64,000 bases of DNA from Lactuca virosa (taxonomy: Eukaryota > Streptophyta > Magnoliopsida > Asterales > Asteraceae). The stretch is from assembly GCA_928212115.1 (NCBI GenBank), contig CAKMRJ010003334.1, positions 100,565,613-100,629,612 of the forward strand, given 5' to 3'. Position 1 is the stretch's first letter; each line of letters opens with the position of its first letter. Under the pieces are notes generated by a model. The model was not told where the DNA came from, ran no database searches, and was given only the letters and a program-made list of their open reading frames with translations. Below are positions 12,196-24,556 of this stretch, one piece after another. The position numbers and the translations under genes are program-made.

Positions 12196-13403
12196 CAGTC
12201 ACAACATCTGGAGCTGGTTTGGCCTCCTCGGCACTGAAAAGCATGATCTCGAGCCCTCAAGGGCTCCGCCTTCCCCTGGCGCCCATCTGTGAGCCTCAAA
12301 GTAGTTGGCACGGGGGGTTGGGCCGGCTTGGCGGCGAGCAATGGACAGTTGACCTTCACATGGCCAACCTGATCAAAATGATAGAAAATCCTGGTACTCA
12401 GAGCGAGGGCCAACCGATGACAATCCCTCACATAATGCCCCTCCCTTCCACATTTGTGGTACACACCTACTGATTGACAAGCCCCATCATGAACCTCACC
12501 GTACTTCCCATAAGTGCGGCCTCGCTGGCCCCCATATCTAGAATCAGCGGCCTTGAACCACTTCGGCGCTGGCTGCGACTGCGTCAGGGCCAGTCTCTAC
12601 TCTCTCGTCTGAAGCTCTATCTCGATCTTACGCCGTCTGGCGGCCTCCTGCATCTCCAACAAAGAATCATATCACTGGGTGGAAACAAACTGCCAGGTAT
12701 ACGTCTTAAGCATGCTCAAGTAACGGGTCATCTGAGCCTACTCCGAAGCAAACTCAGGGCAGAACATGGCCCTTTCAGTAAACATCATGGTGATCTTCGT
12801 CACCGACTCCGTCCCCTGCCTCAGATCCAAGAACTCTTGGGCCAACCTATCGCGCTCTACCCACGACACATATCAAGTATGGAACATCTCCATGAACTTC
12901 TTCCAAGATACCTTAAACCTCTACTTAGAAAAATAAGATCCCGTAACAAGTCTCCACCAATCCTTCGCTCCAGACCTCAGGAGGTTCAGAGTGCACCTGA
13001 CCTTCTGGTCAGCTGGGCAAGAACATGTGAAAAAGCATCCCTCAACATCAGATAGCCACCTCATGGCTACGATCGGATACTAAACTCCATTGAAAGTCAG
13101 GGGCTTCATATTGTCGAAGTACCGATACTGAAAAACCCGACCCGGTCCAACACCTGCAGCTACAACGGTTGTGGAGGATGCAACAGCAGTAGTCTCTGCA
13201 ACGGTTGTGTATCCATCATCAAAGAACTCCATCATTCTGGTCTTAATAGACCCAAATAACTATGGTATCTGATCCCTAACAATAGCCACAACCTCCTCAT
13301 GGAGAATCTCCCTAATCCTGTCATCCAACGCAAGTGAACCACCCTGACTGCCAGCTCTCGATCCCAATCCGGACCCAACGTCAAATCGCCTCGTAGTCAC
13401 CAT
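12196..13403 (-). pseudogene. Gypsy C gag (capsid and zinc knuckles)
   Basis: The start codon is at 13403-13401 (MVTTRRFDVG). The capsid-like helical part is followed by two nucleocapsid knuckles: HKCGREGHYVRDC (about 12455-12420) and FYHFDQVGHVKVNCP (about 12380-12340). The second has lost its first two Cys positions. A TAG replaces a Gln codon near 13260, and other stops and a 1-nt frameshift near 12240 disrupt it. The product would package element RNA. It runs into the protease domain through the intron-like interruption at 12050-12195. Confidence 0.85.
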
Positions 13404-14181
13404 ACTGAAAATAAACCAGGGGGATATCAGATAACACACATATCATATCAAGGGAACCAACTCCCAACAAAGCCCTAGGGGTTGTGATTTCCCTGTTACA
13501 CATACGGGTCCTGTGCTTCCAGTAGTACGGGCCCATACTACCTTCCACACCTACCCGTATTTGTTTCAGAGGATCATCACAACAACCCTAAAAAGACACA
13601 CTAGCATAATCATACTCTCAATCCTCACACCTTAGAGGAAAGGCTAATCATCTCAAAACTGGCCGGCTGACCCCACACAACTCATCCATGAAACTTCCAT
13701 CAACCCTGCAACACTCATGTATGCTAATCATACATAGCACCGGACCCTATAGAAAGTTGAATATTTGATCCTACCATAATCCCTTCATCAAACAAGAATA
13801 GGAAATAAGTCCAAACCATACATTCTCAGTCTATAGAATCTTAGTTATGTATAACCATGATGCATACACTAAGCAACTATAGTAATGATGTCAATTCCAT
13901 ATAAGAAGAACCCTAGGCTATCATGCATCATATAATCAAGCAATTCTATCATGCAAATTCCTGAAGATCCCTAGCCTATCACTAGCATGCTGTTCTAACA
14001 TATCGTAAAATCGAATAACAGTGTGGTATTTTGGGGTCTACTTGCTGGCTCCAGCAGATCGTACACATCGCATCCTCCTTGATTATTTTGAAAACATTTT
14101 GAACATCGTTTCTTTTTTAAATCGTTTTCCTTAGTTTGAAACTGGATTCACACGAGTGTTCCTCCAATTCACTCAAACCAA

Positions 14182-14194
14182 GGCTCCGATACCA
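14182..14194 (-). other. Primer-binding site of Gypsy C (initiator tRNA-Met type)
   Basis: On the minus strand this reads TGGTATCGGAGCC, close to the TGGTATCAGAGC complementary to the initiator tRNA-Met 3' end. It lies three bases inside the LTR start at 14198. It fixes the orientation of Gypsy C and marks 14198-14849 as its 5' LTR. Confidence 0.85.
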
Positions 14195-14197
14195 ACT

Positions 14198-14446
14198 TGT
14201 AAGATCCATAAAATTCACGAAACTTTTAAACTTTTCAAACAGTTCCACAAACCATCATTGTTTACAAAATAGTTTTCAAAACATGTTTATTGTTAGAGTT
14301 ATCCCAAAATCAAAAAGCAAAACACGAGGAGGTGCACAATCACGACTTTGCCTTCCCGCGATCATGTGAAGTACCTGAAACATAACCCAAAATTGTAAAC
14401 CCAAAGCTTAGTGAGTTCCCCCAAAATACCAACACAACACAAATCC

Positions 14447-14500
<54 letters not shown>

Positions 14501-14849
14501 GTAATAATAAACATCATACATACAGAGCATTCAGCCTGACTGGAACGCCCCACCGGCCTGTAGTCTACCTGGTGCGCTCACAGAACCTACGACATGATTG
14601 GCACGCCACACCGGGCCTTCAGCCTATCTGGAACGTTCTCCGGGACTTCGGCCTGACTGGTACGCCCAGCTGACCTTCTATTTATCCAGGACGCCCTGAG
14701 TCTGTTGGACTTTAGCACAAAGTAGAACCACCTCAACCCAACCACACATACACCATGTCGATACAAATATATAACAGATAATCATACAATTAACCAGCCA
14801 ATAACAAGCAGACAAATCTTATAGATCACTAAGCATAACATCATCCTAT
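14198..14849 (-). repeat. 5' LTR of Gypsy C (interrupted)
   Basis: It matches solo LTR C from TGTAAGATCCATAAAATTC onward, through the terminal block and the GCCTGACTGG subrepeats to CATCATCCTAT. It breaks at 14849 because Copia A2 is inserted. In the uninterrupted LTR C the next bases are CTATCAAGG (about 8277). The remainder of this LTR is not found downstream. Confidence 0.85.
14447..14510. repeat. (ATA)n trinucleotide microsatellite
   Basis: About 20 units of ATA with one interruption (TAG), inside LTR C. Solo LTR C has only a short ATAACAATAA at the matching place (about 7927-7936), so the expansion is specific to this copy. Confidence 0.95.
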
Positions 14850-16564
14850 TGTTGGATTAGGTGTCTAAGCCTATAACTATTTTGGTATGTACTTCGCCCG
14901 ATTGTGAGCATGGTCTTTTTGGGTTGCCTTCACCATAACAACTGATAGGATGAACTAAGGAGAAAGAAGATTAATTATGATTTATTAATATATTATAAGA
15001 ATAATATATTAAAAGAGAAATCATGTTGTTTAATTAATATTAGTCAATAATTAATTAAGAATTAATTTTGTGGCTAAAAGAGATTAATTAAATAAAGGGG
15101 ATTGATATTGCAATTATATGATAGTTGCAATTGGGCTATGGATTCCTAATGGAAAGGGCATTGGACGAAATCTATGGGAAGCCCATATGATTTTCGTCCA
15201 AGGGCTTTCTATAAGGACTCCATGGGTTGCTTAAGGCCTAAGCAGAGAATTAGGGTTTCACCTAAAACCCTAGCAGCCCACACAAGTATATAAAGACCCC
15301 TAGGGCTCCCAAAAACATGGCTAAGCTTTCTCTTGGAGATTGTAACACCCCGATTCTCAGGTATTGATTTATATAAGAAATTCTTTGATTTCAAGGTCTA
15401 CTCGACGAGTTGGTTGCCCTACTCGTCGAGTAGCAGCGGGTTAGTCCACGTGTTTTAGTGACCTACTCGCCGAGTCCAAGAAGGGACTCGACGAGTAGGA
15501 GCTGGCAGATGAAACCCTAAATCTCGGGGTATTGCACCCTATTTAAAGGATCATTGGCCTTCCCCAACCTCCCCTTTACAGTTACTTGACACCCTTAAAC
15601 CCTAATTCGTGTGAGTGTACTCCATTTGTGTTCTTAAGCTTGGGAAGAGGATTTTCGGTGGGAAGAAGCTTGGAGATCAAGTGACTAGGAGCAAGGAGCG
15701 TGTGGAACAAGAAATCTATCTCAGTTGGAATCCTTTTTGGAAGGTATTAAGTCGTTATCCTAACCCCCTTTTCATTATAGATCTATTTTAGGTGGATTTT
15801 AGGGCTTTTGTAGCTTATTAGGAAGCCTTTATTGTGTTTGAGCTCAGATCTGAGGTTGCAACCTCAGATCTGAACTCTCTTGGGTCTCTAAGTCCATAAA
15901 GTTTCTAGCTCTTGCAAGAATGAGACTCTCCTAAGGTGTAAAGCTCCATTAGAAGCTTAGATTGGTCATTTAGAGTCTCTAGGGCATTGCATGCACGTAA
16001 AGTTTGCAACTTTACGTGATAAACATGCCTTAGAAGATTGGATCTGCAATATGGAGATGTTACATGGCTTAAAAAGTACATGTATGGATGAAGGTCTGAA
16101 GGGAATCGGCGAGTTGCATAGTCAACTCGGCGAGCCACATGAAGATGGTCATGTACTCGACGAGTTGGATGAACAACTCGGCGAGTCCGATGAAGATTTC
16201 CTTGGGCTCGGCGAGTCAGTCGAATGACTCGGCGAGTCAGCTAGGGTTTCTCCCAACCTTTGGACACGCATGAACTCGACGAGTTCTAGGGGAACTCGAC
16301 GAGTCAACCAAGGATTTCACGACTTTTCGAGTTCAGGAAGGACTCGACGAGTTGGTGATCTACACTCGACGATTCGGGTCAACATGGACTGTTGACTTTG
16401 ACTGTGGACTTTCACTTTGACCAAGGATTGACCAGTTGACCTCTTGGGGCATTTTTGTAATTTGGAGATTTATGGAAAAAGGGTTTTATGGTAAATATAG
16501 GTGGCGGAGTTCGTGTTGGTGAGTCGAGAGTTTGAGCCTATCATTTTCAGTGTGACATTATGAG

Positions 16565-16613
16565 GTGAGTTTTCCTCACTATACTCAAGGGTCTAAGGCA
16601 CCAAGGTCGGCCC
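16565..16613 (+). promoter_or_regulatory. Conserved donor-like hairpin of LTR E1
   Basis: AG|GTGAGTTTT, a textbook 5' splice site, lies in the left arm and loop of a perfect GTGAG-TTTTC-CTCAC hairpin. It is followed by the conserved ACTATACT and CCAAGGTCGGCCC. The same unit occurs in LTRs B (29113), C (8395, minus), D (6715), E2 (49927, minus), H (59508) and J (60649). A function in splicing or RNA structure is my inference. Confidence 0.6.
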
Positions 16614-16822
16614 TTTGGATTGTTATCTGGTTATGTTATGCTAGTATGATCTGTTAGATCGGCATCATGGTAGATAGGATGGTGCTATGTGCTATGTAGT
16701 ATGATCCGTTAGATCAAGTATTGTTTGTAGACTGTTATGTGATTATATGTTATATGTGCACATGTTTGTTTGGCGGTTGAGGCTTATCTGCTTTGTGCGA
16801 AAGCCAATAGACCTGTGCATTC

Positions 16823-17005
16823 CAACCTATTGGTTGTGGGCCGTGAGTATTCCATCCCGAGGATGATTGGACTCATAGTATGCGGGAATTCCAACCTATT
16901 GGTTGTGGGCCTGGGGTATTCCAACCTGATGGTTAATTAGACCCATAGTGTGTTGGCATTCCAACCTGTTGGTTGAGGGCCTGGGGTATTCCAACCCGAT
17001 GGTTG
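16823..17005 (+). repeat. Array of small hairpins in LTR E1
   Basis: Six short inverted repeats of the form CAACC-N4-GGTTG recur every 30-40 bp (16823, 16853, 16892, 16923, 16962, 16992). One unit reads CATCC-CGA-GGATG, so both arms changed together. LTR E2 has a different but analogous array. Confidence 0.75.
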
Positions 17006-17612
17006 ATTGGACCCATAGTATGTTGTTTACGATTATATGTGTATTATTGTGGGTATGAGTATTTTGGGGGAACTCACTAAGCTTTCGGGCTTACAGTTTC
17101 AGTTTATTGTTTCAGGTACATCAGGAGATCGCGGCAAGACGAAGGCATGATCGTACAGCTCCTCATGAATCGTTTATGTTTGTGGGAAACTCTGATATTA
17201 TACATTTTGAAAACAAAGTTGTAATGATTTTTAATGGTTTGAAATGTTTTTAAAAGTTTTAAATTGGCTTGAATTTTATGGTTATTACAGAGATCTTGGA
17301 CGTTTTTGGTGCCTCCTCCCTCTCTGCTTGTTCATCTTGTTGCTTATGGTGCTTGTGACTCCATTAGAGGTGCAACATTTGAGGCACTAAGCTTTCAAGA
17401 GTCAAGATCAAGAAGGTTTGTGATTTTTATTGCTACATAACAATCAAGGTATGATCTAAACCCTAATAGTATGGTTAATTCAATTATTATATGTTGGATC
17501 TAGGGTTTATGAGCTTTGGATGATTATTGCATGTATACTAGGCAAACTAGATCCAAAGCTTTAGGGTTTGCATGTACACCATAGGATTGATGTAGTGCTC
17601 AAAACCCATCAG

Positions 17613-17624
17613 TGGTATCAGAGA
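17613..17624 (+). other. Primer-binding site of Copia A2 (initiator tRNA-Met type)
   Basis: TGGTATCAGAGA starts one base after the LTR end CCATCA (17611). It complements initiator tRNA-Met, the usual primer of plant Copia elements, and fixes the LTR boundary. Confidence 0.9.
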
Positions 17625-19112
17625 CTAGGTTGTTTATCTAATGTATTTGATGCTAATGTGAATTGTTCAAAGCTGGAAAAATTTTCGTTTTTGCTTTCTG
17701 CCTGATCACCACGAGGTGGTGAAAATCACCACGAGGTGGTGTCGGGTCAGATGGCAGTTTTTTTGGGGATTTTGACCTATTTTGCTGTGGGATAATTACC
17801 AAAAACGTTTTTTATTGATAGAATCAGATTTTTATTGATATTATGTGATTATCCTTTCCAAAATAGTAGATAATTGCCAATCAATTAGATAATCATTGCC
17901 TTATATGATAAACTTGATTTATTTGAATTAATTGATTTGAATTATCTTGCAAGAAATTGAATCATGTCAAATTTAGATAATCACCAATTATTTGATTAAT
18001 TAAATTATTTGTAATTTGATCTAGTATGTTTTGAAATGTTTCAAAACTTGCCCTCAGGTTTTGGAATTTGAATATTTGATTAAAATGTTTAACGTTGAAA
18101 TATTAAATTCTAAAACCCTAGTTTTTAAAAAGTTCAAATTACACCCTTATGGTTTTATTAAGTTAATTAAGTGTATAACTAAAAGAGGGTTAATAAATCC
18201 ATATTGATTTGGGTTACATTTAATTAAATTAAAAGTATAATTTATTGAATTAGACCACATAGTATTTTAAAAGTATAAAATACACCTTGTACTATATAAC
18301 ATCTAAAAGTTTAACATATTATATATGTATGAGTAAAGAGCCAGTCTTATCGTTAGTAGGTCTCATTCACAAAGATGGTCTCTAAGGGGTGTTTAAAGAA
18401 ATTGCCTATAAAATGGCGATTGAATGGGTATCCACTCTTACCCACCGTACTCTTGACTAGTGGAGGGTCGTTAGCCGAACGGGAAGGATAGGACACAACC
18501 TTCCATTATATGTATAATGAAATACAAAGTAGCTAAACACTCTTCATAAATCCCCAAATCTTAGTTACCTTAGGCAAAATGTGAAAATGATGCTATTTCA
18601 TGGAATTACACTTTGTACCCTTGCCAAGACAATTAGTGGAGCGTGTGTGGTTAACCGACACACTAAGTTGGGATTGGCATTGGTAGCGAAGGGTGACTCG
18701 ATGTTTGTCATAGATCAATGGAGCATGTGTGGCTAACCAGCACATTGATTAGGTGATAATGACATTGAGTACACCACGTACATTCGCGTGGTTATTCACA
18801 CCTTATTTGTGATCCTCGGCATCCCAGTCACAAATGAAGGGCATAATCGAGATTAAACATGCCATTGAAAAGTTCAATGAATCTCAAAAGATCTAGGAGT
18901 TTCAATTCATTTAAAACTTAAACCTTCAATTTTCGTTTTTCATGGTGGAAATTGGTAAATCGTCATTTACCTACCTTCAAATGTTCTGTGATTTGGATTA
19001 TGGCATCCCTCTTCCAAATTGTAGAATATTATGTCGGGTCCTAGCCTTAATATCTCATTTGGGTGTTTTATTAAGGACTCAATCAACTAACTTGAATTTT
19101 CTCCCCTTGTAG
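17625..19112 (+). other. Copia A2 leader
   Basis: A 1.5-kb non-coding stretch between primer-binding site and gag. It holds two tandem copies of the palindrome CACCACGAGGTGGTG (about 17708-17742). Imperfect repeats of 'GGAGCGTGTGTGGTTAACC..CACA' type lie at 18635-18760. No protein is recognised. Confidence 0.6.
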
Positions 19113-19942
19113 ATGTCTAGTTATGACAACTATGGTCTTCCCAAATCCATTGGAAAAGGTTTTCCACATGAAGCTGATGTTCCACGATTGGATTGTGGAA
19201 ATGGAAATCATGCTTCACTTCCTCCACCTCCTCCAATTACTCTCCCTGACCCACGTGTTCGAAGACTTGAAAAGTTCAAGGTCACTCAAGCCCTATTGGC
19301 AAACAAACACGAAGATGGAAAGTATATATGTGCTCATGTCTTGGATATGAAGTTGCATATTGACAAATTGGGAATGTTGGGTGTCAAAGTCTCTAGGAAG
19401 CTGGCTGTTGACTTGGTTCTTCAATCACTTCCTGACTCATATAGTGAGTTCATTAGAGAGTACTATATCATGGACCGAGACGTGACCCTCATTGATTTGA
19501 CTTATTTGCTTGTTGCTGCTGAATCAGAAATGATCTGGCGGACTGGTCAAGAAAATTTGTCTGGTAAATCAATGTCTCAACCTTCTATGGACAATGGAAC
19601 CATTGGAAGTCCAGAAAAGTTTTCTCTACACAAGAGAAAGGCTAAGTCTGAGATAGTCCCTTGTGTCATTCCCAAAGAATCTGTGTGTTTCTACTGCCAA
19701 GAGAAGGGCATTGGTCACGAAGTTGCCCTAACTACCTGAGAGATCTAAGAGATGGGAGAGTCAAGATGTATGACTCTACTTCAGGTAAAATCCACTATCT
19801 AACTCTATTAAGTTTTTTTAGATTCTTAATACATAATGTGATAAGATTACATTTGGTGTTTTGTAGGATCGAAGAAAAAGGAAGCTTAAAAGAAAGAAGT
19901 GAGTTGAATCTGGTCATGAAGAAATGGATTTCGATCGCATGA
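19113..19942 (+). pseudogene. Copia A2 gag with a split zinc knuckle
   Basis: The start at 19113 (MSSYDNYGLP) opens a UBN2-type Copia gag: the helical LDMKLHIDKLGMLGV region, then LVLQSLPDSYSEFI and the linker ending VPCVIPKESVCFYCQEKG. The CCHC knuckle is broken by a frameshift at about 19705: C-x2-C is in one frame and GHWSRSC in the next (19661-19942). The protein would form the virus-like particle and bind element RNA. Stops follow and no intact pol remains. Confidence 0.88.
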
Positions 19943-22400
19943 TTCAAAGATCGGATTTTTGAGCTGCTACTTTAGAGTTAGGATAGATTGCTAAATAATA
20001 TTTATATAGTTTTCATTTGTAATCGCATTGTAAGGACAAGATTTTTCCGCAATAAAATAAACTTTGATTTTGTCTTATTTATGTTTCCTTGCGATGGATT
20101 ATATGAAAATTGGTGTTTGAATGTTTCTATTGTTAGCAATATTGTGAATGGATTTGATTGTTAGTTATGTTATTTGTGGTAATGTTAGAAATTTACCAAA
20201 TAAGGAAAGATTCTCATCGCCCAAGTTTCAATTGGACAAAAACTTGGAATCATCCAACTGGTATTGTATGATGAATGAGAAACTTCGTATTTGGGAAATT
20301 AAGACTAACTCCTTATTCACATAAGTATGTGAGTCAAGTAAAGGACTAAAGGATCTGGTACGCATTGTTGTGCACTAGGTCGAGTCCACCACAAAGAACG
20401 ATAAAATATTCGTCATGATTTGCTAAAAGATTAGTAAATGTTATTATACTTAAAAGATTAAGTATGATTCTGAATCATTGAAAAGGTTTCAATGAATAGC
20501 AGAACGAATAAAAGGAATCAATTAGGCAGAAAGATAAAAGTTTCTCTAATCTGAAAAGATGGGAGAGTACTTAAGTATATGTTTTATGATTAACTTAGTG
20601 ATTATGAAACCGTATCACAATTGATCCTCTAAGGACACCTTAGTGTACTAGTATGGCTAAGAAGAGGAATCAGAAATTGTTGAAATGGTTAAATCAAAAG
20701 GTGAATCATACTTCATTCCAGAATCAAGTCTTAGAGTCGTACTCCAAAATTGTGATTTGAGTGACATCATCTTAAAATTTTTAACACACTCATCAAATGT
20801 GAAGTAGGAAAATGTTTTCTTGCTCTTGCACGTTTGAAATTGGTAAGTTGTGATGTCTTGGATAAGACAAAGAGCAACTAAGACCAATTGTGTGTAGTAT
20901 TTGCCTTGATAAGGACCCACACTAACTCTTGAATATTTGTTTTGTCAAGGAATGTTTCTTGACAAGAGAATCTTATATGTCAAGAGGACAGTGGGAGTAT
21001 AAATGATCTTGAATAGTTTTAAGATCTAATCAAGGGTAAACCTATTGTTAAACACTAGCACACGACTTGAGGTTTGTAACCTATCGTGTTGACACATTTT
21101 TGTTTCTGTGCCATTCCAGTTTAAGTCAACTATGCATATGAGTTCTATGAGTTCTCAGTTGATTACATAGAGGCAAGGCATCCTAATCAATGGAAAATAC
21201 ATTGATAGGTAGGGGTGAGCTGCTCAAAGACTTAGAAGCAATGGTGGGACCCTTGACGGTAAGAAATTAAGAATAAACAAGTTCTGTCCATATGGGTTGG
21301 ATTTGTCACAAACATTGTCATATGATTATGGTTATGACAAATTCACATAGATAGGAACACATACGCCATAAAATATAAGTGTCATAAGGTTTCTCTCCTT
21401 CATGAAAATGATTGTGAGGAAATGCTTTCACTAGGAAGATTTTAAGGAGATAACGATTGTGTAAATTGCATTCTCAAACTCGATTATGATTACGACATCC
21501 CTCTTCATAGTTCGAATTGTGAGATTTGGCAATTTGTTTGAACAATTAAGACTTATTGTTGTAAGTTCTGAAATTGTTTAGACACACATATGAGATATCT
21601 AAGTAAAGGTTTATGAGTTTGAGAAGCTTAGATAAAGGCTTATCATAGCATCTCGTATCAGAAATATGAACTTTCGTTAAGGAAATCAATAAGTATTGAT
21701 TTTTAGAAGTTCAGCTGTTTTCTGAGTACATGTCAAAGCTAGTGGGAGCATAAGTGTTATGCTAGTAAAAGTAATAATTATCATGTTAGTGGGACCATGA
21801 TTATTATGTTGCAAGTTAGCAATATTAATTATAGAAAACAAAGGTTTCGCTTTGCAAAGTTGCAGGGGTTGAATGGTTGTTTTGCTATAATTAAGGGAGA
21901 GAGAATATTATACTTCATTTCAAATCTAAAAGTTTAGATCGAGAAATTTTAATCAAAATTAGTCAAAAGATATATATGGATGTTATGTTGAAAAGATTCA
22001 ACATATAGGAATCCTATATGGCAATATTATAGCAATAAACTGGTAAAGTATCACGTTTTTCATGAATCGTATCCCATACGCTTCTGGTAGAGGATCGATT
22101 GTATATGCTGTAATATTCGACCATTCTGATTTTCCAAATGCCTAGGGCATTAAGAGGGAAAAAGGATCAGAACCAGATATGACTCAAATAATTAAAGAAC
22201 TGTCAAGGACGATCTAAGGTTCGCCAAGGATTGGTCACTTGTGGGCAGTTGGAAGTATAGTAACAAATGAACCATAATGACATTATTATGATTAAGATAT
22301 GATTCTATTAATAATGAGTTGTCGTATGGAAAATATGGAAATGTTTCCATATTGGGAGTTGGACGTTAAGAATTTATGTCTAGATAAGAAACTTTTATGC
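19943..22400 (+). pseudogene. Decayed Copia A2 pol
   Basis: No long frame survives. Local similarity to A1 pol is readable at 21975-22010 (YMDVMLKRFN, matching VDKVLKRFN), 22065-22110 (RIPYASG..GSIVYAV, against RIPYASAVGSIMYAM) and about 22208-22245 (DDLRFAKDWSLV, matching the TKDWVLTLGG part of the connection domain). Spacing is much shorter than in an intact pol, so internal deletion is likely. Confidence 0.65.
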
Positions 22401-22407
22401 AAGAAGG

Positions 22408-24348
22408 ATGTTAAGCCCCCCATCTCCAACCACATCTTCCTTTGATCCTTATACATCCTCTTATCGTAATCCTGGACCTGACATATCCACTCCTTCCAAT
22501 ACATCCCCTACACCTCCTACATCACCTACACCATCTCCTTCCAATACATCCCCTGCACCTCATACATCACCTACACCATATCCTGCATCATCTTATTCCC
22601 CTACATCTCCACACGGACCTCCTCTTCCGCCTCTCCTTTATACCTTTTCACGATGCCCTAAAACTACCACCACCTCTCAACCAGAAAACACCACATCTCA
22701 ACAAGCAAATTCTACCTCCCAACCCGACACTTCCTCCTCTATACCTCGTCCTCGTCCCTTTAATTTGCGTCCTAACACTAAACCCTCTCAACCATATAAT
22801 CCTGCCTCCTATCATACTACTACTGTTCCTACTGAACCAACCACATTTAACGTTGCTAACAAATCGCCTCAATGGCGTCAGGCCATGGCCGACGAGTATT
22901 CTGCTCTTCAGCGCAACAACACCTGGTCCTTAGTGCCTCCTCCATCGAATGCTAATGTTGTTGGTTGTAAATGGGTTTATAAGCTCAAACGGGATCCGAC
23001 TGGGGCAATTACACGTTACAAAGCACGTCTTGTTGCAAAAGGTTATCGTCAGAAACATGGTCTTGATTATCATGAGACTTTTAGTCCCGATGTCAAAGCG
23101 ACTACAATTCGGGTGGTTCTATCCTTGGCAGTCTCACACAATTGGCCTTTATGGCAACTTGATGTTCAAAATGCCTTCTTACATGGCGATCTCACAGAGA
23201 CACTCTACTTGCAACAACCACTGGGTTTTGCTGATCCGGACAAACCTGATCATGTTTGTCTTCTCCACAAGTCTCTCTATGGACTTAAGCAAGCTCTCCG
23301 AGCATGGTTTCATCGGTTGTCGACTGCACTTCATGCTCTTGGTTTTCGTGGATCTAAAACGAATCCTTTTCTTTTTATATACTCCTCTAACAGTGTTCTC
23401 TTGTATATTCTTGTTTATGTTGATGACATTATTCTCACAGGAAACAGTACCGCTGATATCGACCAGGTTGTTCAGAATCTTAGTCGCACTTTTGCTCTAC
23501 AAGATTTGGGGTCGTTATCTTATTTTTTGGGGGTTGAAATTATTAAACAGGGGTCCGACATTGTTTTGTCTCAAAGAAAATACATACTCGAGCTACTTGA
23601 ACGTGCAAATTTGTCTAATGCCAAATCTGTGCCATCTCCGATTACTACCACCGCCAATCTTTCCCTTGGCGACAGTCCACCATTTTGAAGACCCGGTTAA
23701 ATATCGCCAAACCGTTGGTGCACTTCAATATATGACTCTTTCAAGCCCGAATATTTCGTTTGCGGTAAACAAAGTGTGTCAATTTATGCACTCTCCGACT
23801 CAGAATCATTGGTCTGCGGTTAAACGTATTTTGCGTTACCTACTTGGCACAATAACAAGTGGACTTTTATTTCAACGCAATTCCGATAGTGTTCTTCATG
23901 CTTACACGGATTCCACTTTTAATGCCTTGAGTGCTTTCTCTGATTCTGATTGGGTTGGTTGCCCGGATGACCGTCGATCCACCGGGGGATATGTTATATA
24001 TCTCGGTTCTAATATTGTCTCATGGTCTCTAGGAAACAAAAGACCGTCTCGCGATCATCAATAGAATACGAGTACAAAGCCTTAGCTGATACAGTTGCTG
24101 AACTCACATGGCTTCAAACTCTTCTACAGGAACTACGATTTTCTACTCGTACTGTTCCAGTTCTATGGTGTGATAATCTCGATGTTACATACCTATCTGC
24201 TAATCCTGTCTTTCATGCTCGTACCAAACATGTTGAAGTTGACTTTCATTTTGTTAGAGAAAAGGTTGTCCGAAATCAACTCCTGGTTCAGTTCATCAAT
24301 ACAGATGACCAGATTGCAGACGTGTTCACCAAACCGCTACCTTCTTAA
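22408..24348 (+). pseudogene. Ale-type Copia pol remnant (RT and RNase H)
   Basis: Begins in a Pro/Ser/Thr-rich linker (22408-22850), then reverse transcriptase: NTWSLVPPPSNANVVGCKWV (about 22918-22977), YKARLVAKGY, WQLDVQNAFLHGDL (about 23152), the LYGLKQA motif (23275) and the catalytic LVYVDDIILTG (23413-23445). A frameshift near 23685 moves the connection and RNase H regions to another frame. A second break at about 24020-24064 separates the final RNase H piece, which ends HTKHVEVDFH-like, then VFTKPL. Gag, protease and integrase are absent. The motifs fit the Ale/Retrofit lineage. Confidence 0.9.
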
Positions 24349-24411
24349 CGTTTTCAGTTCTTGCAGTCCAAGCTAAGAGTCGCTCCCCGACCTTAGCTTG
24401 CGGGGGAATAT

Positions 24412-24556
24412 TAGACAAATGTTATAAATATTAGGCATTAATTACATGTTTATATTCTAGAGGGATCATAGTGTAAATATATCTATTATTAATACTTATG
24501 TAATCGTGACATTCTATGACATAATATACAATTCACGTTTTACCAAGTTATCTCAA
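24412..24556 (+). repeat. Probable short 3' LTR of the Ale-type element
   Basis: The purine tract TGCGGGGGAATA (24400-24411) is followed by TTAGACAAATGTTATAAATA, close to the TGTTAGACAA start common in short Ale LTRs. It ends near TTATCTCAACA. Small LTRs are typical of this lineage. The exact end is uncertain. Confidence 0.55.

Larger units (their letters stand above)
9600..14849 (-). mobile_element. Gypsy C retrotransposon, minus strand, lacking its 3' end
   Basis: In element order it has a 5' LTR (14849-14198, interrupted by Copia A2), a primer-binding site, gag, protease, reverse transcriptase, RNase H and part of integrase. Integrase, the polypurine tract and the 3' LTR are lost at about 9600. 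The order protease-RT-RNaseH-integrase defines Ty3/Gypsy. The two-knuckle gag and the FIDDILVYSK active site suggest a chromovirus relative, which I infer without a chromodomain in view. Many stops make it dead. Confidence 0.9.
15341..17289 (+). repeat. Solo LTR E1 with perfect 5-bp target duplication
   Basis: This 1,949-bp insertion begins TGTAACACCCCG and ends TTATTACA. It is flanked by GAGAT on both sides (15336-15340 and 17290-17294). No internal domain is present, so it is a solo LTR left by LTR-LTR recombination. It carries ACTCG-N-CGAGT palindromes in two clusters (15410-15500 and 16110-16380), a leader between them, the GTGAG-TTTTC-CTCAC hairpin (16565-16579), a hairpin array (16823-17005), and the terminal block with TTTCAG|GTAC (17112-17121). 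Confidence 0.93.
14850..17611 (+). repeat. 5' LTR of Copia A2, split by solo LTR E1
   Basis: The LTR is 14850-15340 plus 17290-17611, about 0.81 kb net. The start TGTTGG and end AAAACCCATCA match A1. A TATA-like ATATAAAG lies at 15289-15296, shortly before the E1 insertion. Confidence 0.88.
14850..22400 (+). mobile_element. Copia A2 retrotransposon (5' LTR to decayed pol)
   Basis: It starts with TGTTGGATTAGGTGTCTAAG at 14850, after CCTAT in LTR C. The order is 5' LTR (split by solo LTR E1), initiator-Met primer-binding site, long leader, gag, then a heavily decayed pol ending in RNase H-like remnants near 22100-22250. No 3' LTR is found: an Ale-type remnant begins at about 22408. It is the same family as A1, whose LTR ends are nearly identical. 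Confidence 0.85.

Noticed and set aside
23688..24064. Second independent Copia copy starting at 23688
   Set aside because: The segment continues the Ale-type pol after a frameshift, with no gap or duplication.
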